Below, one piece after another: positions 28,701 to 35,795 of a DNA stretch of 64,000 nt; the stretch's first letter is position 1, and the number at the start of each line of letters is the position of its first letter. The position numbers and the translations under genes were made by a program. The notes beneath the pieces were generated by a model that was not told where the DNA came from, searched no databases, and worked only from the letters and a program-made list of their open reading frames with translations. The DNA is from Solirubrobacteraceae bacterium (GTDB lineage: Bacteria > Actinomycetota > Thermoleophilia > Solirubrobacterales > Solirubrobacteraceae). The stretch lies in contig JANWIP010000014.1 in assembly GCA_025449845.1 (NCBI GenBank), forward strand, positions 1 through 64,000, written 5' to 3'.

Positions 28701-29032
28701 GTATTGGTGCACAGAAAAGACAGACCGGAGCCAAACTTCGTTGATTCGAAGTCCACGCCGGTGATCGTGAGCCCAGCAGGGACATGGTCGGTGATCGTGA
28801 ACGGCGTACCGTCGGTCGCGGCGCTGCCAACGTTGCGGGCCGTCACGATGTAACGCGCATCGCCACTGGAATCACCCGGCTGAAACGCCGTCGGGTCGGC
28901 GTCAGCAACGATCATCCAGCCCGGGCCGGGCATCGCGGCCTGCGCGGACACCGCACCAGTCATCATCGCGAGCAGCGCGATGAGGAGGGTGACCAGGGCT
29001 CCTGGGATTCTGAAAGGACCAAGCGCTCTCAT
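25709..29032 (-). CDS. B2: secreted Cys-Pro repeat protein (cassette 2)
   Basis: An 1107-residue protein. A signal peptide (VTLLIALLAMMTGAVSAQA) is followed by a DUF11-like beta domain (VTARNVGSAATDGTPFTIT) to about residue 170 and the family motif DNQAGDHPYEATT. Four modules then each carry a paired-Cys header ending C-P-x-A/S-S-x-(V/I)-G: QNACPAASQIG, APNCPDASKVG, PSCPASSEVG and ASCPVGSNIG. Each is followed by a beta-rich block with a (V/I)-Y-L strand and (N/A)-P-F. The C-terminal tail is nearly all Lys, His and Ala. No catalytic motif is visible. ATG 29032 lies three bases after the A2 stop. It ends 37 nt before thiO. Confidence 0.85.
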   Translation of the reverse strand: MRALGPFRIPGALVTLLIALLAMMTGAVSAQAAMPGPGWMIVADADPTAFQPGDSSGDARYIVTARNVGSAATDGTPFTITDHVPAGLTITGVDFESTKFGSGLSFLCTNTESEASCGFPEGVSASNPVAPEEELVMRVHVSVAPSALGALTNHASIAGGGAAADSVDTQNVAAPADLPFGIASTSIRFGALDGSQDNQAGDHPYEATTSFYMNTFDDMNPSFTTFHEKERQVKDTIVDLPPGIVGNPNVTPKCTLQQLGDSTFRQNACPAASQIGTISPYGPSRISLPLLELGGPELDRPLYNIVPERGHAAEFGFTIGGNNIVIYADVVPSNGAYIIRLSSPGIQRIQALLGVMVTFFGNPGARDGVTGSGGAFLANGANCSASGQTFRVLADLWQAPAGFTADGSPDLSDPNWKLGETTLPPLHGCDELHFQPTIAAVAETNRGDTPSGLDVAIKVPQEEGVKALATPPLKKVVVTLPAGMTVNPSSANGLQGCSLGELGMSAAGVPDGTAPNCPDASKVGTVEVETPALPGILGGSIYLARQSENPFGSLLALYIVIDDPATGVVIKLPAEVKVDPGTGQLTAIVDNSPQFPFSELRTHFFGGAKAALRTPAVCGAYEVASTLTPWSAPESGPAATPSSTFGISQGCAPSAAQEPHNPAFSAGTVSPTAGAYSPFVLKVAREDGSQELAGLHLTLPPGLIGKLAGISQCSEAQLALAASRSGLGQGATEVASPSCPASSEVGTVTVGAGAGPTPYYATGHVYLAGPYKGAPFSLAVIVPAVAGPFDLGTVVVRNALRVDPTTAQITAVSDPIPAILAGIPLDVRSIALNVGRPGFTFNPTSCEGKEVKGEAISVTGQVASLANHFQVSNCAALKFTPKFTVSTSAKTSKKNGASLVAKVSYPAGSLGTQANIRSVKVMLPKTLPSRLSTIQQACPEATFAANPASCPVGSNIGIATASTPVLASPLSGPAYLVSHGGAAFPDIVLILQGEGVTLDLLGSIDIKKGITSSTFASVPDAPISSFALSLPEGPHSALTSNLSAKAHGNLCGTSLTMPTTLTGQNGAQITQSTKIAVTGCPKAKAKKAKHKHKAKAKHTQRAHGRKK

Positions 29033-29035
29033 GGT

Positions 29036-32000
29036 TTACTTACCCCCCTTACGAGTGGTGGTGGCATGGCCGGCCTTCTTGGATTTGGCGCCATGGTGTT
29101 TACGGGCAGAGCGTTCACACACGGCCCGCTTGTGGCGGTTGTGCACTGCACGGCAGCCCTTGACGGCTTTAGTGCGCTTCCGTGCAGCCGGCTTCGATAC
29201 TGGCGGCGGTTCGGGGGTGAGGTTGCCCGCGCCGTTGACGCCCGGGGTCGCCGGGGAAGGATTCGAGCCTTCCGCGGTGGCGCCCTGGTGGCAGGCTTCG
29301 CCGCTCTGGCAGGAGGTGCTGCCGGCAGTTTCGGCGAAGCCACCCCCGATACGAGCGTCGTAGATGTCCTGGAGCGTGTTGGTGTCACCGGACACGAGCC
29401 GATCCGCTGTGGTGAAGAAGACATCCCTCCCGGACGCATCCGTGCCGATCAGGCTCACCGCCGAGGCGGTATTGGTCGTCGTCTGGAACGAGCCGGTCCT
29501 CGCGGCGCGGGCGGTGTCCCGGCCGTCGGAGATCAGCGAGACGTGACCTTCATGAAACTCATACACGTTCTGCGCGTAGGCGTTCGTACGGGAACTGTTG
29601 TTGGTGTCGCTGCCGATCGGGACGTCGTCCAGGGCCTTCGGGGTGAGCGCCCTCGGGCTCTGGAAGAAGACGTAGGAGCCATCATCGGACATCGCCCGCC
29701 AGTTGGGGGCCTGGTCGCGCTCCGCGACAATGCCCCCGAGAGGGTCGTAACGCGGCGCGACGATGAACGCGTCCGCGGCGCCACCGGCCGGGCCGTTGCC
29801 GTTGTCGTTGAAGCCATGCTCACCGTGGGAGACCCGCGTCAACGCGCCCGTCTGGGCGTCGTAGAGGAAAACCTGGAAGGCCCGCCCCGTCGTGTCCGGC
29901 GTCAGCTGACCACGGCTCGTGAAGAGTAGAAAGCGCCCATCAGGAGTCGCCTGGGCAGGCCGGTAATCATTCGCCGACCACAGGCTCTGATCATTCGGCG
30001 GTCCACCAGCAGAGGAGTTGAACGCCATCGCGCCGTAGACAGATTCGGCGTCCGTCGAGGGGCAAGCGCCGTCCACGACGTCGCCAGACTTGCCGGCGGT
30101 CGAGCAGAGACCCGCGATGAACACTGTGTGACCGGCCGGATAGCGCGAGTCGCGCTCGAACACGTAGAGGTTGTCCGCGCCATCGACGGCGGTCTGGCCC
30201 TCGGCGTTGGGCTGCGAGGTGAGGACGCCCTTGGCGACGAAATAGACGTGGGAGCCATCGTCGGAGACCCGCGTCACGCCCTGGACGCGGGGGTTGGAAC
30301 TCCCGCCCGAGGCCAGGACGAGCTCGTGACCGGCCGGATTGCCGAAGTCATACACATAGAGGTTGCAGCCACCCGGCGCGGTCGTGTTGCTGCAGCCGCC
30401 CGCTTTCACATTGGGGACCGCACTGTCGGTCGGGTCCTCGCTGGCAGTGTCAAGGAGCCGCTGGGTGCTCGTGAAGAACGCCTTGGAGCCATCGGCAGAG
30501 GCGCCCTCGAAGTTGGCATCGGAGAGCGGCGAACCCTGGCAGCCACCGGTCGTACATTCGGTGGAGGAGCGTTCGGAGATAGCAACCGTCCTCGACTGGT
30601 CAATCCGGGCGAACAGTTGAAATACCGGCGGCTCTTCCCTGTTACAGACCGCCGCCGATCCATCCCCACTGTCCAGCGCATTTGGTGTGAAGAACACGGT
30701 GCGCCCATCTGCGGACATCGCGTGGAACCGGCTGTTGTAGCCGCCGATGCTGGCACCGCACTTGCTAATGACTTCCGTGCTGCCACTCCCACCGGTTACA
30801 GCGACCAACTGGGGCGCCGCGTTGCCGGTGCCGACATACTCCATCAGAGACCGCCCAACCAGCGTGGGGTCAAACGGGAAGTAGGGATTCGCAAAGGTAT
30901 CGCCCACATTTCGACTGGCGCCGCCCTCGCGCCAAACCACGTGGGAGAGGTCATCCGAGACGCCTTCCGGCAGCGCCTGAGGGTCCATCACCCGGGTCGC
31001 CGTCGGCGTGCTCGGGCCGACTGCAGTGAACGTGCCGTCGGGCTGGCGGATGGAAAGATCGAAGTGATAAGCGGGCAAGGCCGTGTTCTCCCAAAGCGTC
31101 CTGGCCAGGTCCGGAGGGGAGGCGATGTCGCTCATGCAGGCCTGCGGGACCGCGATCCCCGGCGGTGACATCGACGTCGCCCGCCAACCGGCCGCGGTGC
31201 GGTCGAATTGGTAGTAGGCGCCAGCGTTTTGAAAGCAGGGGGGGATGTTCTGGGCGCCGGCGAAAAGACCACCGCTCTCACCGATGAAGCGAGTCCCATC
31301 GGTCGATATGCGCACCGGGCGGACGACCTGGCCCTCGGTGTAAGCCGGTGTGACCATCTCATACACACGGCCATCGGGAAGACTCACACCGCTGGTGGTG
31401 TCATAGACGAAGGTATGGTCCGCACCCGTCGTGGTGCCCCTCGCGTTGGTCGCGAGCACGCGCCAGTGATAGGTCGTGTTCGCAGTGAGGCCGCTGAGAT
31501 GCCGGGTGACGGTGACGTCGGTGGTGGCGGAGCCGATGTCGCCGTCGGGGACCGGGACGCTCGTGCAGGGATTGGAGGCGCAGTCCGCCGTGCCCCACTC
31601 GAAGTGGTAGGTGGTGTCAAAGCCCTTGGGGTTGATCTTGGCGAGCAGATCGGCGTCGGTGGCCGTCACGTTCTGCGCCGCGGCGAAGTCGATCGAGGCC
31701 GGCGATAGGGTGGCGTCGATGCCGGGGTTGGAACCGTTGAGGTTGGCGGCAACGAGGCGGTAGTGATAGCCAACCGCAGGCTTGAGGCCGGAGAGGTCGG
31801 CGTGAACCGAGACTTCGCTTGAGCCCGATCCGACCGTCTCCGCGCAGGGGACCGAACCGCCGGAGGAAAGATCCGTATAGCCGCCTGCATGGAAAGCGAG
31901 GTCGGTGACGTACTCGAAGTGGCAGTCGGTCACGTTGACGCCATCGGGGTTGACGGTGCCGCTGAGGGTCGCCGAGGCCGGCGCGACGTTCGTCGCCGCG

Positions 32001-33091
32001 CCGGTGCTGACATCAGGCAGGACGACTGGGCCGAATACCTGGACCTGGCCCGCGCCTGCGTCGGCCGCGTAGACCGTTGAGCCGCTGGGGTTGAGCGCGG
32101 GATCGACGGCGAGCCCCGTGCCGGAGGTGAGATGGCCGGAGCCGAAGGTTTCGCTCGGGGTGCAGGGAGAGAACGGCACCGGAGTGCAGGAGGTGAAGGA
32201 GAACCGCTGGATCGTTCCGCCGATGTCGTTGTAGAGGTCGCCATTTCCGGGATCGACGCCAAAGCCAAGGGTTTCGGCTGAGGCCTGAGAAAAGCCGGAG
32301 CTAACCTGGCCGATGTCAGTGCCGTCACTCTGGAGCTTCTCTACCGAGCCGTCGCCGTTTGCCTTGAAGAAGTCGCCCGAGCCGTCGACGCCGAGGCCCT
32401 TCGCTTCGGTCCCGCGTTCGCCCGGGGAGATTTCGGTCATGAAGCTGCCGTCCTGGGCGAACTTGAAAACCTGGGTGACACGGAACACTGCCGATTCCGA
32501 GAGGACATCGAGGTCGCCGGCGCCATCGATGGCGATGCCCTTCAGCCCGCCGAAGGGTCCATTGGTTGCGGTTGAGCCATCGAGCTGGCCACCGGTGCCC
32601 CAGCTGGCGATCAGGTTGCCGGTGGCGTCGAACTTCTGGACGAGGTTGGTGGCAGTGTCCCCGACGTAGACGTCGCCCGCGGAAGGGCCACCGGAGTTGT
32701 CGACAGCGACGAAGGTGGGGCTGATGAACGCGCCCGGGCCGCTCCCCGGGGTGCCGGCGACACAGCCCAAGGTGCAGGTGTCGACACCGGCGCCGCCGAC
32801 ATCCGCGCCGAAGGTCCGCATGAAGGTCCCCGCGGATGAGAACTCGACCATCCGGTGGTTGCCACCGTCGGCGACGTAGATGTCGTGGCTCGTCAAATTG
32901 ACCGCGACGGCTTCGGGGGCGCTGAGCTGGCCGTCCCCGGAGCCGAGGCTGCCGATGCTGGCAGTAAAGCGCGTGACCGTGAGGCCGAGGGCCGTGCTGG
33001 CGCCGAAGACCAGCACCAGCACACAAAAGAGAGCCCCAAACGCTCCGCCCAGCCAAGCCCTCACCGAACGACCGTCTCCTTGAACCCTCAT
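29036..33091 (-). CDS. A2: secreted NHL, FN3 and beta-propeller protein (cassette 2)
   Basis: A 1351-residue exported protein. After a signal peptide (LGGAFGALFCVLVLVFG), residues about 40-370 contain NHL-type repeats (APEAVAVNLTSHDIYVADGG, ISPTFVAVDNSGG, KGIAIDGAGDLDVL). Two FN3-like units follow (GYHYRLVAANLNG, TTYHWRVLATNARG), then the family motif DGRVYEMVTPAYT and a propeller with DDGSHVYFVAKG- and DDGSYVFFQSP-type blades to about 1290. The tail has CRAVHNRHKRAVC and many Lys/His/Arg. The ATG at 33091 overlaps the R2 stop (ATGA), so it is translated straight after its regulator. Surface location is inferred; partner and ligand are unknown. Confidence 0.85.
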   Translation of the reverse strand: MRVQGDGRSVRAWLGGAFGALFCVLVLVFGASTALGLTVTRFTASIGSLGSGDGQLSAPEAVAVNLTSHDIYVADGGNHRMVEFSSAGTFMRTFGADVGGAGVDTCTLGCVAGTPGSGPGAFISPTFVAVDNSGGPSAGDVYVGDTATNLVQKFDATGNLIASWGTGGQLDGSTATNGPFGGLKGIAIDGAGDLDVLSESAVFRVTQVFKFAQDGSFMTEISPGERGTEAKGLGVDGSGDFFKANGDGSVEKLQSDGTDIGQVSSGFSQASAETLGFGVDPGNGDLYNDIGGTIQRFSFTSCTPVPFSPCTPSETFGSGHLTSGTGLAVDPALNPSGSTVYAADAGAGQVQVFGPVVLPDVSTGAATNVAPASATLSGTVNPDGVNVTDCHFEYVTDLAFHAGGYTDLSSGGSVPCAETVGSGSSEVSVHADLSGLKPAVGYHYRLVAANLNGSNPGIDATLSPASIDFAAAQNVTATDADLLAKINPKGFDTTYHFEWGTADCASNPCTSVPVPDGDIGSATTDVTVTRHLSGLTANTTYHWRVLATNARGTTTGADHTFVYDTTSGVSLPDGRVYEMVTPAYTEGQVVRPVRISTDGTRFIGESGGLFAGAQNIPPCFQNAGAYYQFDRTAAGWRATSMSPPGIAVPQACMSDIASPPDLARTLWENTALPAYHFDLSIRQPDGTFTAVGPSTPTATRVMDPQALPEGVSDDLSHVVWREGGASRNVGDTFANPYFPFDPTLVGRSLMEYVGTGNAAPQLVAVTGGSGSTEVISKCGASIGGYNSRFHAMSADGRTVFFTPNALDSGDGSAAVCNREEPPVFQLFARIDQSRTVAISERSSTECTTGGCQGSPLSDANFEGASADGSKAFFTSTQRLLDTASEDPTDSAVPNVKAGGCSNTTAPGGCNLYVYDFGNPAGHELVLASGGSSNPRVQGVTRVSDDGSHVYFVAKGVLTSQPNAEGQTAVDGADNLYVFERDSRYPAGHTVFIAGLCSTAGKSGDVVDGACPSTDAESVYGAMAFNSSAGGPPNDQSLWSANDYRPAQATPDGRFLLFTSRGQLTPDTTGRAFQVFLYDAQTGALTRVSHGEHGFNDNGNGPAGGAADAFIVAPRYDPLGGIVAERDQAPNWRAMSDDGSYVFFQSPRALTPKALDDVPIGSDTNNSSRTNAYAQNVYEFHEGHVSLISDGRDTARAARTGSFQTTTNTASAVSLIGTDASGRDVFFTTADRLVSGDTNTLQDIYDARIGGGFAETAGSTSCQSGEACHQGATAEGSNPSPATPGVNGAGNLTPEPPPVSKPAARKRTKAVKGCRAVHNRHKRAVCERSARKHHGAKSKKAGHATTTRKGGK

Positions 33092-34194
33092 CGACCTGCT
33101 CCCTCCTCGTGATTTTCAGATAGCGCCGACTCGCTGCGAATCGCGCGCTCGATCTCCGTTCCCTTCGCGGTGAGCGACCAGGCGTTCGGTTCGCCCTTGG
33201 CCGGGCCGATGCCGACGTTGTCGATCAACCCAAGATGCTCAAGGCGCGCCAGCAGCTTCGATATCTGCCCCTGGTCTCCGACACCGGCGTGCTCGGCGAC
33301 CCGGCGGTTGCTCGCCCCCGGGTGCTCGCCGATCGCCAGCAGCGCGCGCACCGTGCGGTAGGTCAGGCGCATGTCCAGGTCGCGCAGCGGATTGGGGTGC
33401 GCGCGCTCGACGGCCGGGCGCGTCACGCGGGGAGCAGGGCGCTCCAGCTCGCGCCGCGCCGCGGCCGCTCCCATGTAGGGCGTCACGATCATCGCCATCA
33501 GCGGGTTCGTCAGCCCGAGCAGGCCGTGCGTTGCACGCCTCGTGGCTTTCGCCGGCTCCTGCCCCTGGTCGGACGGCCGCGCTGCGCGCGCTGCGCGGCG
33601 CTCCAGCATCCGTGCGTGGATCACGCTGAAGACGGCGCCGACGACGCCCTCGGCCGCCAGTGGCGGGCTCTCCTGGGCGCCGCGGCCCTCGCCGCGCCCC
33701 CGATCGACGATCCCGATCAGCGTGTCCAGCAGGTGCCCGCGGCGATCGAGCACCGCCGGGCCGGCGTTCAGCGCGTCCACCACCAGCACCGCGCCCAGCC
33801 CCGGCTCCTCGTCGAAGAACGCGAGCAGCGCGACGAGGCCCGCTCTCACCCGCTCACGCCACGTGCCCTGCGTCTCATACGCGGGGACGACGACCTCGGC
33901 GGCGCGCGCCAGCGCGTGATCGAACGTCGCCACGAAGCAGTCGTCGCGATCCTCGAACAGTTCGTAGAAGGTCCGCCGCGAGATGCCGGCGCGCGCCACG
34001 ACGTGCGCCACCGATACCCGCGCGGCGCCGTGCTCCTGCGCGACATCGACCATTGCCGCGAGCAGTCGCAGGCGCTGGATCGCTGCCACGCGCTCCTGCC
34101 CGGCGCTGGCGCCGCCCGGCTTGGACCCCGGCCCGGAGGGGATGCCCGTGGATCGGCGACGGGTGTCGCGTGCAATCGCCACGGCGGCCGTCAC
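33088..34194 (-). CDS. R2: TetR-family regulator with C-terminal winged helix (cassette 2)
   Basis: A 368-residue regulator of the same layout as R1 and R3. TetR domain: VVARAGISRRTFYELFEDRDD, near residues 60-82. Winged helix: MRLTYRTVRALLAIGEHPG, then SNRRVAEHAGVGDQGQISKL and RLEHLGLIDNVG, in the last 110 residues. A 25-residue Glu/His-rich tail follows. Unlike in cassettes 1 and 3, this gene comes first and its stop overlaps the A2 start. GTG 34194 is the first usable codon, with GAGGGG nine bases upstream. Autoregulation of the operon is a reasonable inference. Confidence 0.88.
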   Translation of the reverse strand: MTAAVAIARDTRRRSTGIPSGPGSKPGGASAGQERVAAIQRLRLLAAMVDVAQEHGAARVSVAHVVARAGISRRTFYELFEDRDDCFVATFDHALARAAEVVVPAYETQGTWRERVRAGLVALLAFFDEEPGLGAVLVVDALNAGPAVLDRRGHLLDTLIGIVDRGRGEGRGAQESPPLAAEGVVGAVFSVIHARMLERRAARAARPSDQGQEPAKATRRATHGLLGLTNPLMAMIVTPYMGAAAARRELERPAPRVTRPAVERAHPNPLRDLDMRLTYRTVRALLAIGEHPGASNRRVAEHAGVGDQGQISKLLARLEHLGLIDNVGIGPAKGEPNAWSLTAKGTEIERAIRSESALSENHEEGAGR

Positions 34195-34517
34195 CTGCCC
34201 ATCCCCTCAAGGGGGGTCGTGGCAGGAGGAGTGAAGCGGAGGGAGGGAGGGCTAGCGGCTAGAGAGCCAGGCCAAGAGAGAGAGAGAGAGAGAGAGATGC
34301 GTCAGTGATGCTGACGCATCTAGGTAGACCCCCAGTTGGGGTCACAACCACTCCCAGCACGTCTGTCTCCCTAACAGTCACGCGAAAACAACCCCTTCAT
34401 CATTCTGACCCAGCCCTCTCCCAAACATCCCTCAATTGCGCACTGACCGGTTCAAGGAACAGGCCCAACCAGATCGATATCTGTGCCGGCACCCACCAGG
34501 GATGCCATGACTCGTCC
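34195..34517 (-). ncRNA. Long 5' leader of cassette 2 with hairpin and CU repeat
   Basis: About 310 nt of untranslated leader between the promoter and R2. It holds a perfect 10-bp stem, GATGCGTCAG (34296-34305) and CTGACGCATC (34311-34320), immediately followed in the RNA by a CU repeat (11 AG units, 34275-34296, on the plus strand). A second stem, GACCCC/GGGGTC, lies at 34327-34343. The leader of cassette 3 has the same hairpin, repeat and flanking words. Hairpin plus pyrimidine run resembles an attenuator, or a protein-binding site in the RNA. No ORF with a start signal was found here. Confidence 0.5.
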
Positions 34518-34547
34518 ATCATAACCACAGCTCACACTAAATGTCAA
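34518..34547 (-). promoter_or_regulatory. Promoter of cassette 2
   Basis: Minus-strand TTGACA (34547-34542) and TATGAT (34523-34518) with an 18-nt spacer; both hexamers are near consensus for the housekeeping sigma factor. It faces away from thiE, whose start is 83 nt on the other side. The 34548-34629 interval has the word TCCTGCCAGAC twice but no clear promoter for thiE. Confidence 0.65.
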
Positions 34548-34629
34548 CTCCTCGATAAAGCACACGCCGATCACAAGCTGTCAAGCGCCGTGTTCCTGCC
34601 AGACGCCGCGCTCCTGCCAGACTTGGCTC

Positions 34630-35352
34630 ATGTCCACGGGAGATCCCGCCGCCGACCGTCGCAGCCGCCTCGCGGCGTCGCGGTTGTACCTCGTCTGCGA
34701 CGCCCGACCAGGCGGCCGCGAACTGATGGACGTGCTGAGCGCCGCCATCAGGGGTGGCGTGGATGTGGTGCAGCTGCGCGAGAAGCGCCTGAGCGACGAG
34801 GAGCTCATCACGCGGGCGCGGGAGGCCGTGGGTTTGTGCGCACGGGCGGGGGCGCTGTTGATCGTCAACGACCGTCCGGCGGTTGCCTTGGCGGCAGGGG
34901 TGGATGGCGTGCACGTCGGGCAGGACGACATGGCGCTCGCGCAGGTGCGCGCGCTAGTGGGCGAGGGGATGTTGATCGGCCTTTCCACGCACGCCCCCAC
35001 AGAGATCGACGCGGCGGGCGAGGCCGACTACATCGGCGTCGGTCCGGTGCACGCCACGCCGACCAAGCCCGGCAGGGCCGCCGTGGGGTTGGAGCTCGTG
35101 CGCTACGCCGCCGCGCACGCACCGAAGCCCTTCTTCGCGATCGGGGGGATCCAACAGAGCAACATCGGCGCGGTGCTGGACGCTGGCGCGACGCGCGTCG
35201 CGGTGGTACGAGCGATTGCCGAGGCGCCAGATCCCGAATTGGCCGCGCGCGCCCTGCGCGATGCGCTTGACATCCACGAGCCGCGGAGCAGTGCGTGGCG
35301 TGGCGATCACGATCGGGGCCCCGTACGAGAGGGCGATGGTGCCGCAGCCTAG
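34630..35352 (+). CDS. thiE: Thiamine phosphate synthase
   Basis: A 240-residue TIM-barrel enzyme that couples the pyrimidine (HMP-PP) and thiazole phosphate of thiamine. Landmarks are GGVDVVQLREK, LIVNDRPAVALAAGVDGVH, VGQDDM, IGLSTHAPTEI, DYIGVGPVHATPTKPG and FFAIGGIQQSNIG, which hold the diphosphate and substrate residues. The last 30 residues (RSSAWRGDHDRG) are extra. It overlaps the next gene by 17 bases and heads the operon that ends with lipA. No TPP riboswitch was recognised upstream. Confidence 0.95.
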   Translation: MSTGDPAADRRSRLAASRLYLVCDARPGGRELMDVLSAAIRGGVDVVQLREKRLSDEELITRAREAVGLCARAGALLIVNDRPAVALAAGVDGVHVGQDDMALAQVRALVGEGMLIGLSTHAPTEIDAAGEADYIGVGPVHATPTKPGRAAVGLELVRYAAAHAPKPFFAIGGIQQSNIGAVLDAGATRVAVVRAIAEAPDPELAARALRDALDIHEPRSSAWRGDHDRGPVREGDGAAA

Positions 35353-35785
35353 CCGCGGAGAGCTGCGCAACACCGAGGCCCGCGACGCGCTGGAGCCGCT
35401 CGGCGAGGACGAGTGGCCCAAGGCGCTCGTCGCGGCGATCACCGTCGCGCTGCTGCTGGCCGTCGTGGTGCTGGTGGGCGCCGCGAGCGTGCACAACCTC
35501 AACCGCCACGGTGGCTCACTGCCTGGTGCGATCTTCCTCGCCGCGGTGCTGGTGGGGCTGGCAAGCGGTATGTATCGGCGGCGTTATTGGGCGGTGCTGG
35601 CCTTTGAGGCGCTGCTGGCTTTCCAGGTGATCGTCACCTCTCTGGCGCTGGTGGTGGCCGCGACGTTGACGGCGGCAGCGGGGTGCGTTGTGAGCATCGG
35701 GCTTGGCGGGTGGCTGTTCTGGAAGTTGGTACGAGTCATGGGCAGAATCCAGGCGGGGGAGCGTCGGCCCGAGACGCTGCGATAG
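35336..35785 (+). CDS. Small integral membrane protein of unknown function
   Basis: A 149-residue protein with a charged N-terminus (PSRGELRNTEARDAL) and four predicted membrane helices (ALVAAITVALLLAVVVLVGA, AIFLAAVLVGLASG, VLAFEALLAFQVIVTSLAL, CVVSIGLGGWLFWKLV). It ends in a short basic tail. I recognise no family. It overlaps thiE and lies ten bases before lpdA, so it is cotranscribed with the pyruvate dehydrogenase genes. ATG 35336 is in the thiE coding end and gives the shortest complete protein. Confidence 0.65.
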   Translation: MVPQPSRGELRNTEARDALEPLGEDEWPKALVAAITVALLLAVVVLVGAASVHNLNRHGGSLPGAIFLAAVLVGLASGMYRRRYWAVLAFEALLAFQVIVTSLALVVAATLTAAAGCVVSIGLGGWLFWKLVRVMGRIQAGERRPETLR

Positions 35786-35795
35786 GCTCGCAGCG

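Noticed and set aside
33235-34308. 357-codon plus-strand frame opposite R2
   Set aside because: Shadow of R2; the TetR and winged-helix signatures are on the minus strand.
34300-34320. The GATGC palindrome as a simple TetR operator
   Set aside because: It lies about 200 nt downstream of the promoter, and in cassette 3 the DNA symmetry is broken while RNA pairing survives. Binding by R is not excluded.
34195-34629. TPP riboswitch upstream of thiE or in the cassette 2 leader
   Set aside because: The conserved CUGAGA and ACCUGA-type core words of the THI element were not found on either strand; the thiO upstream gap of 37 nt is too short.
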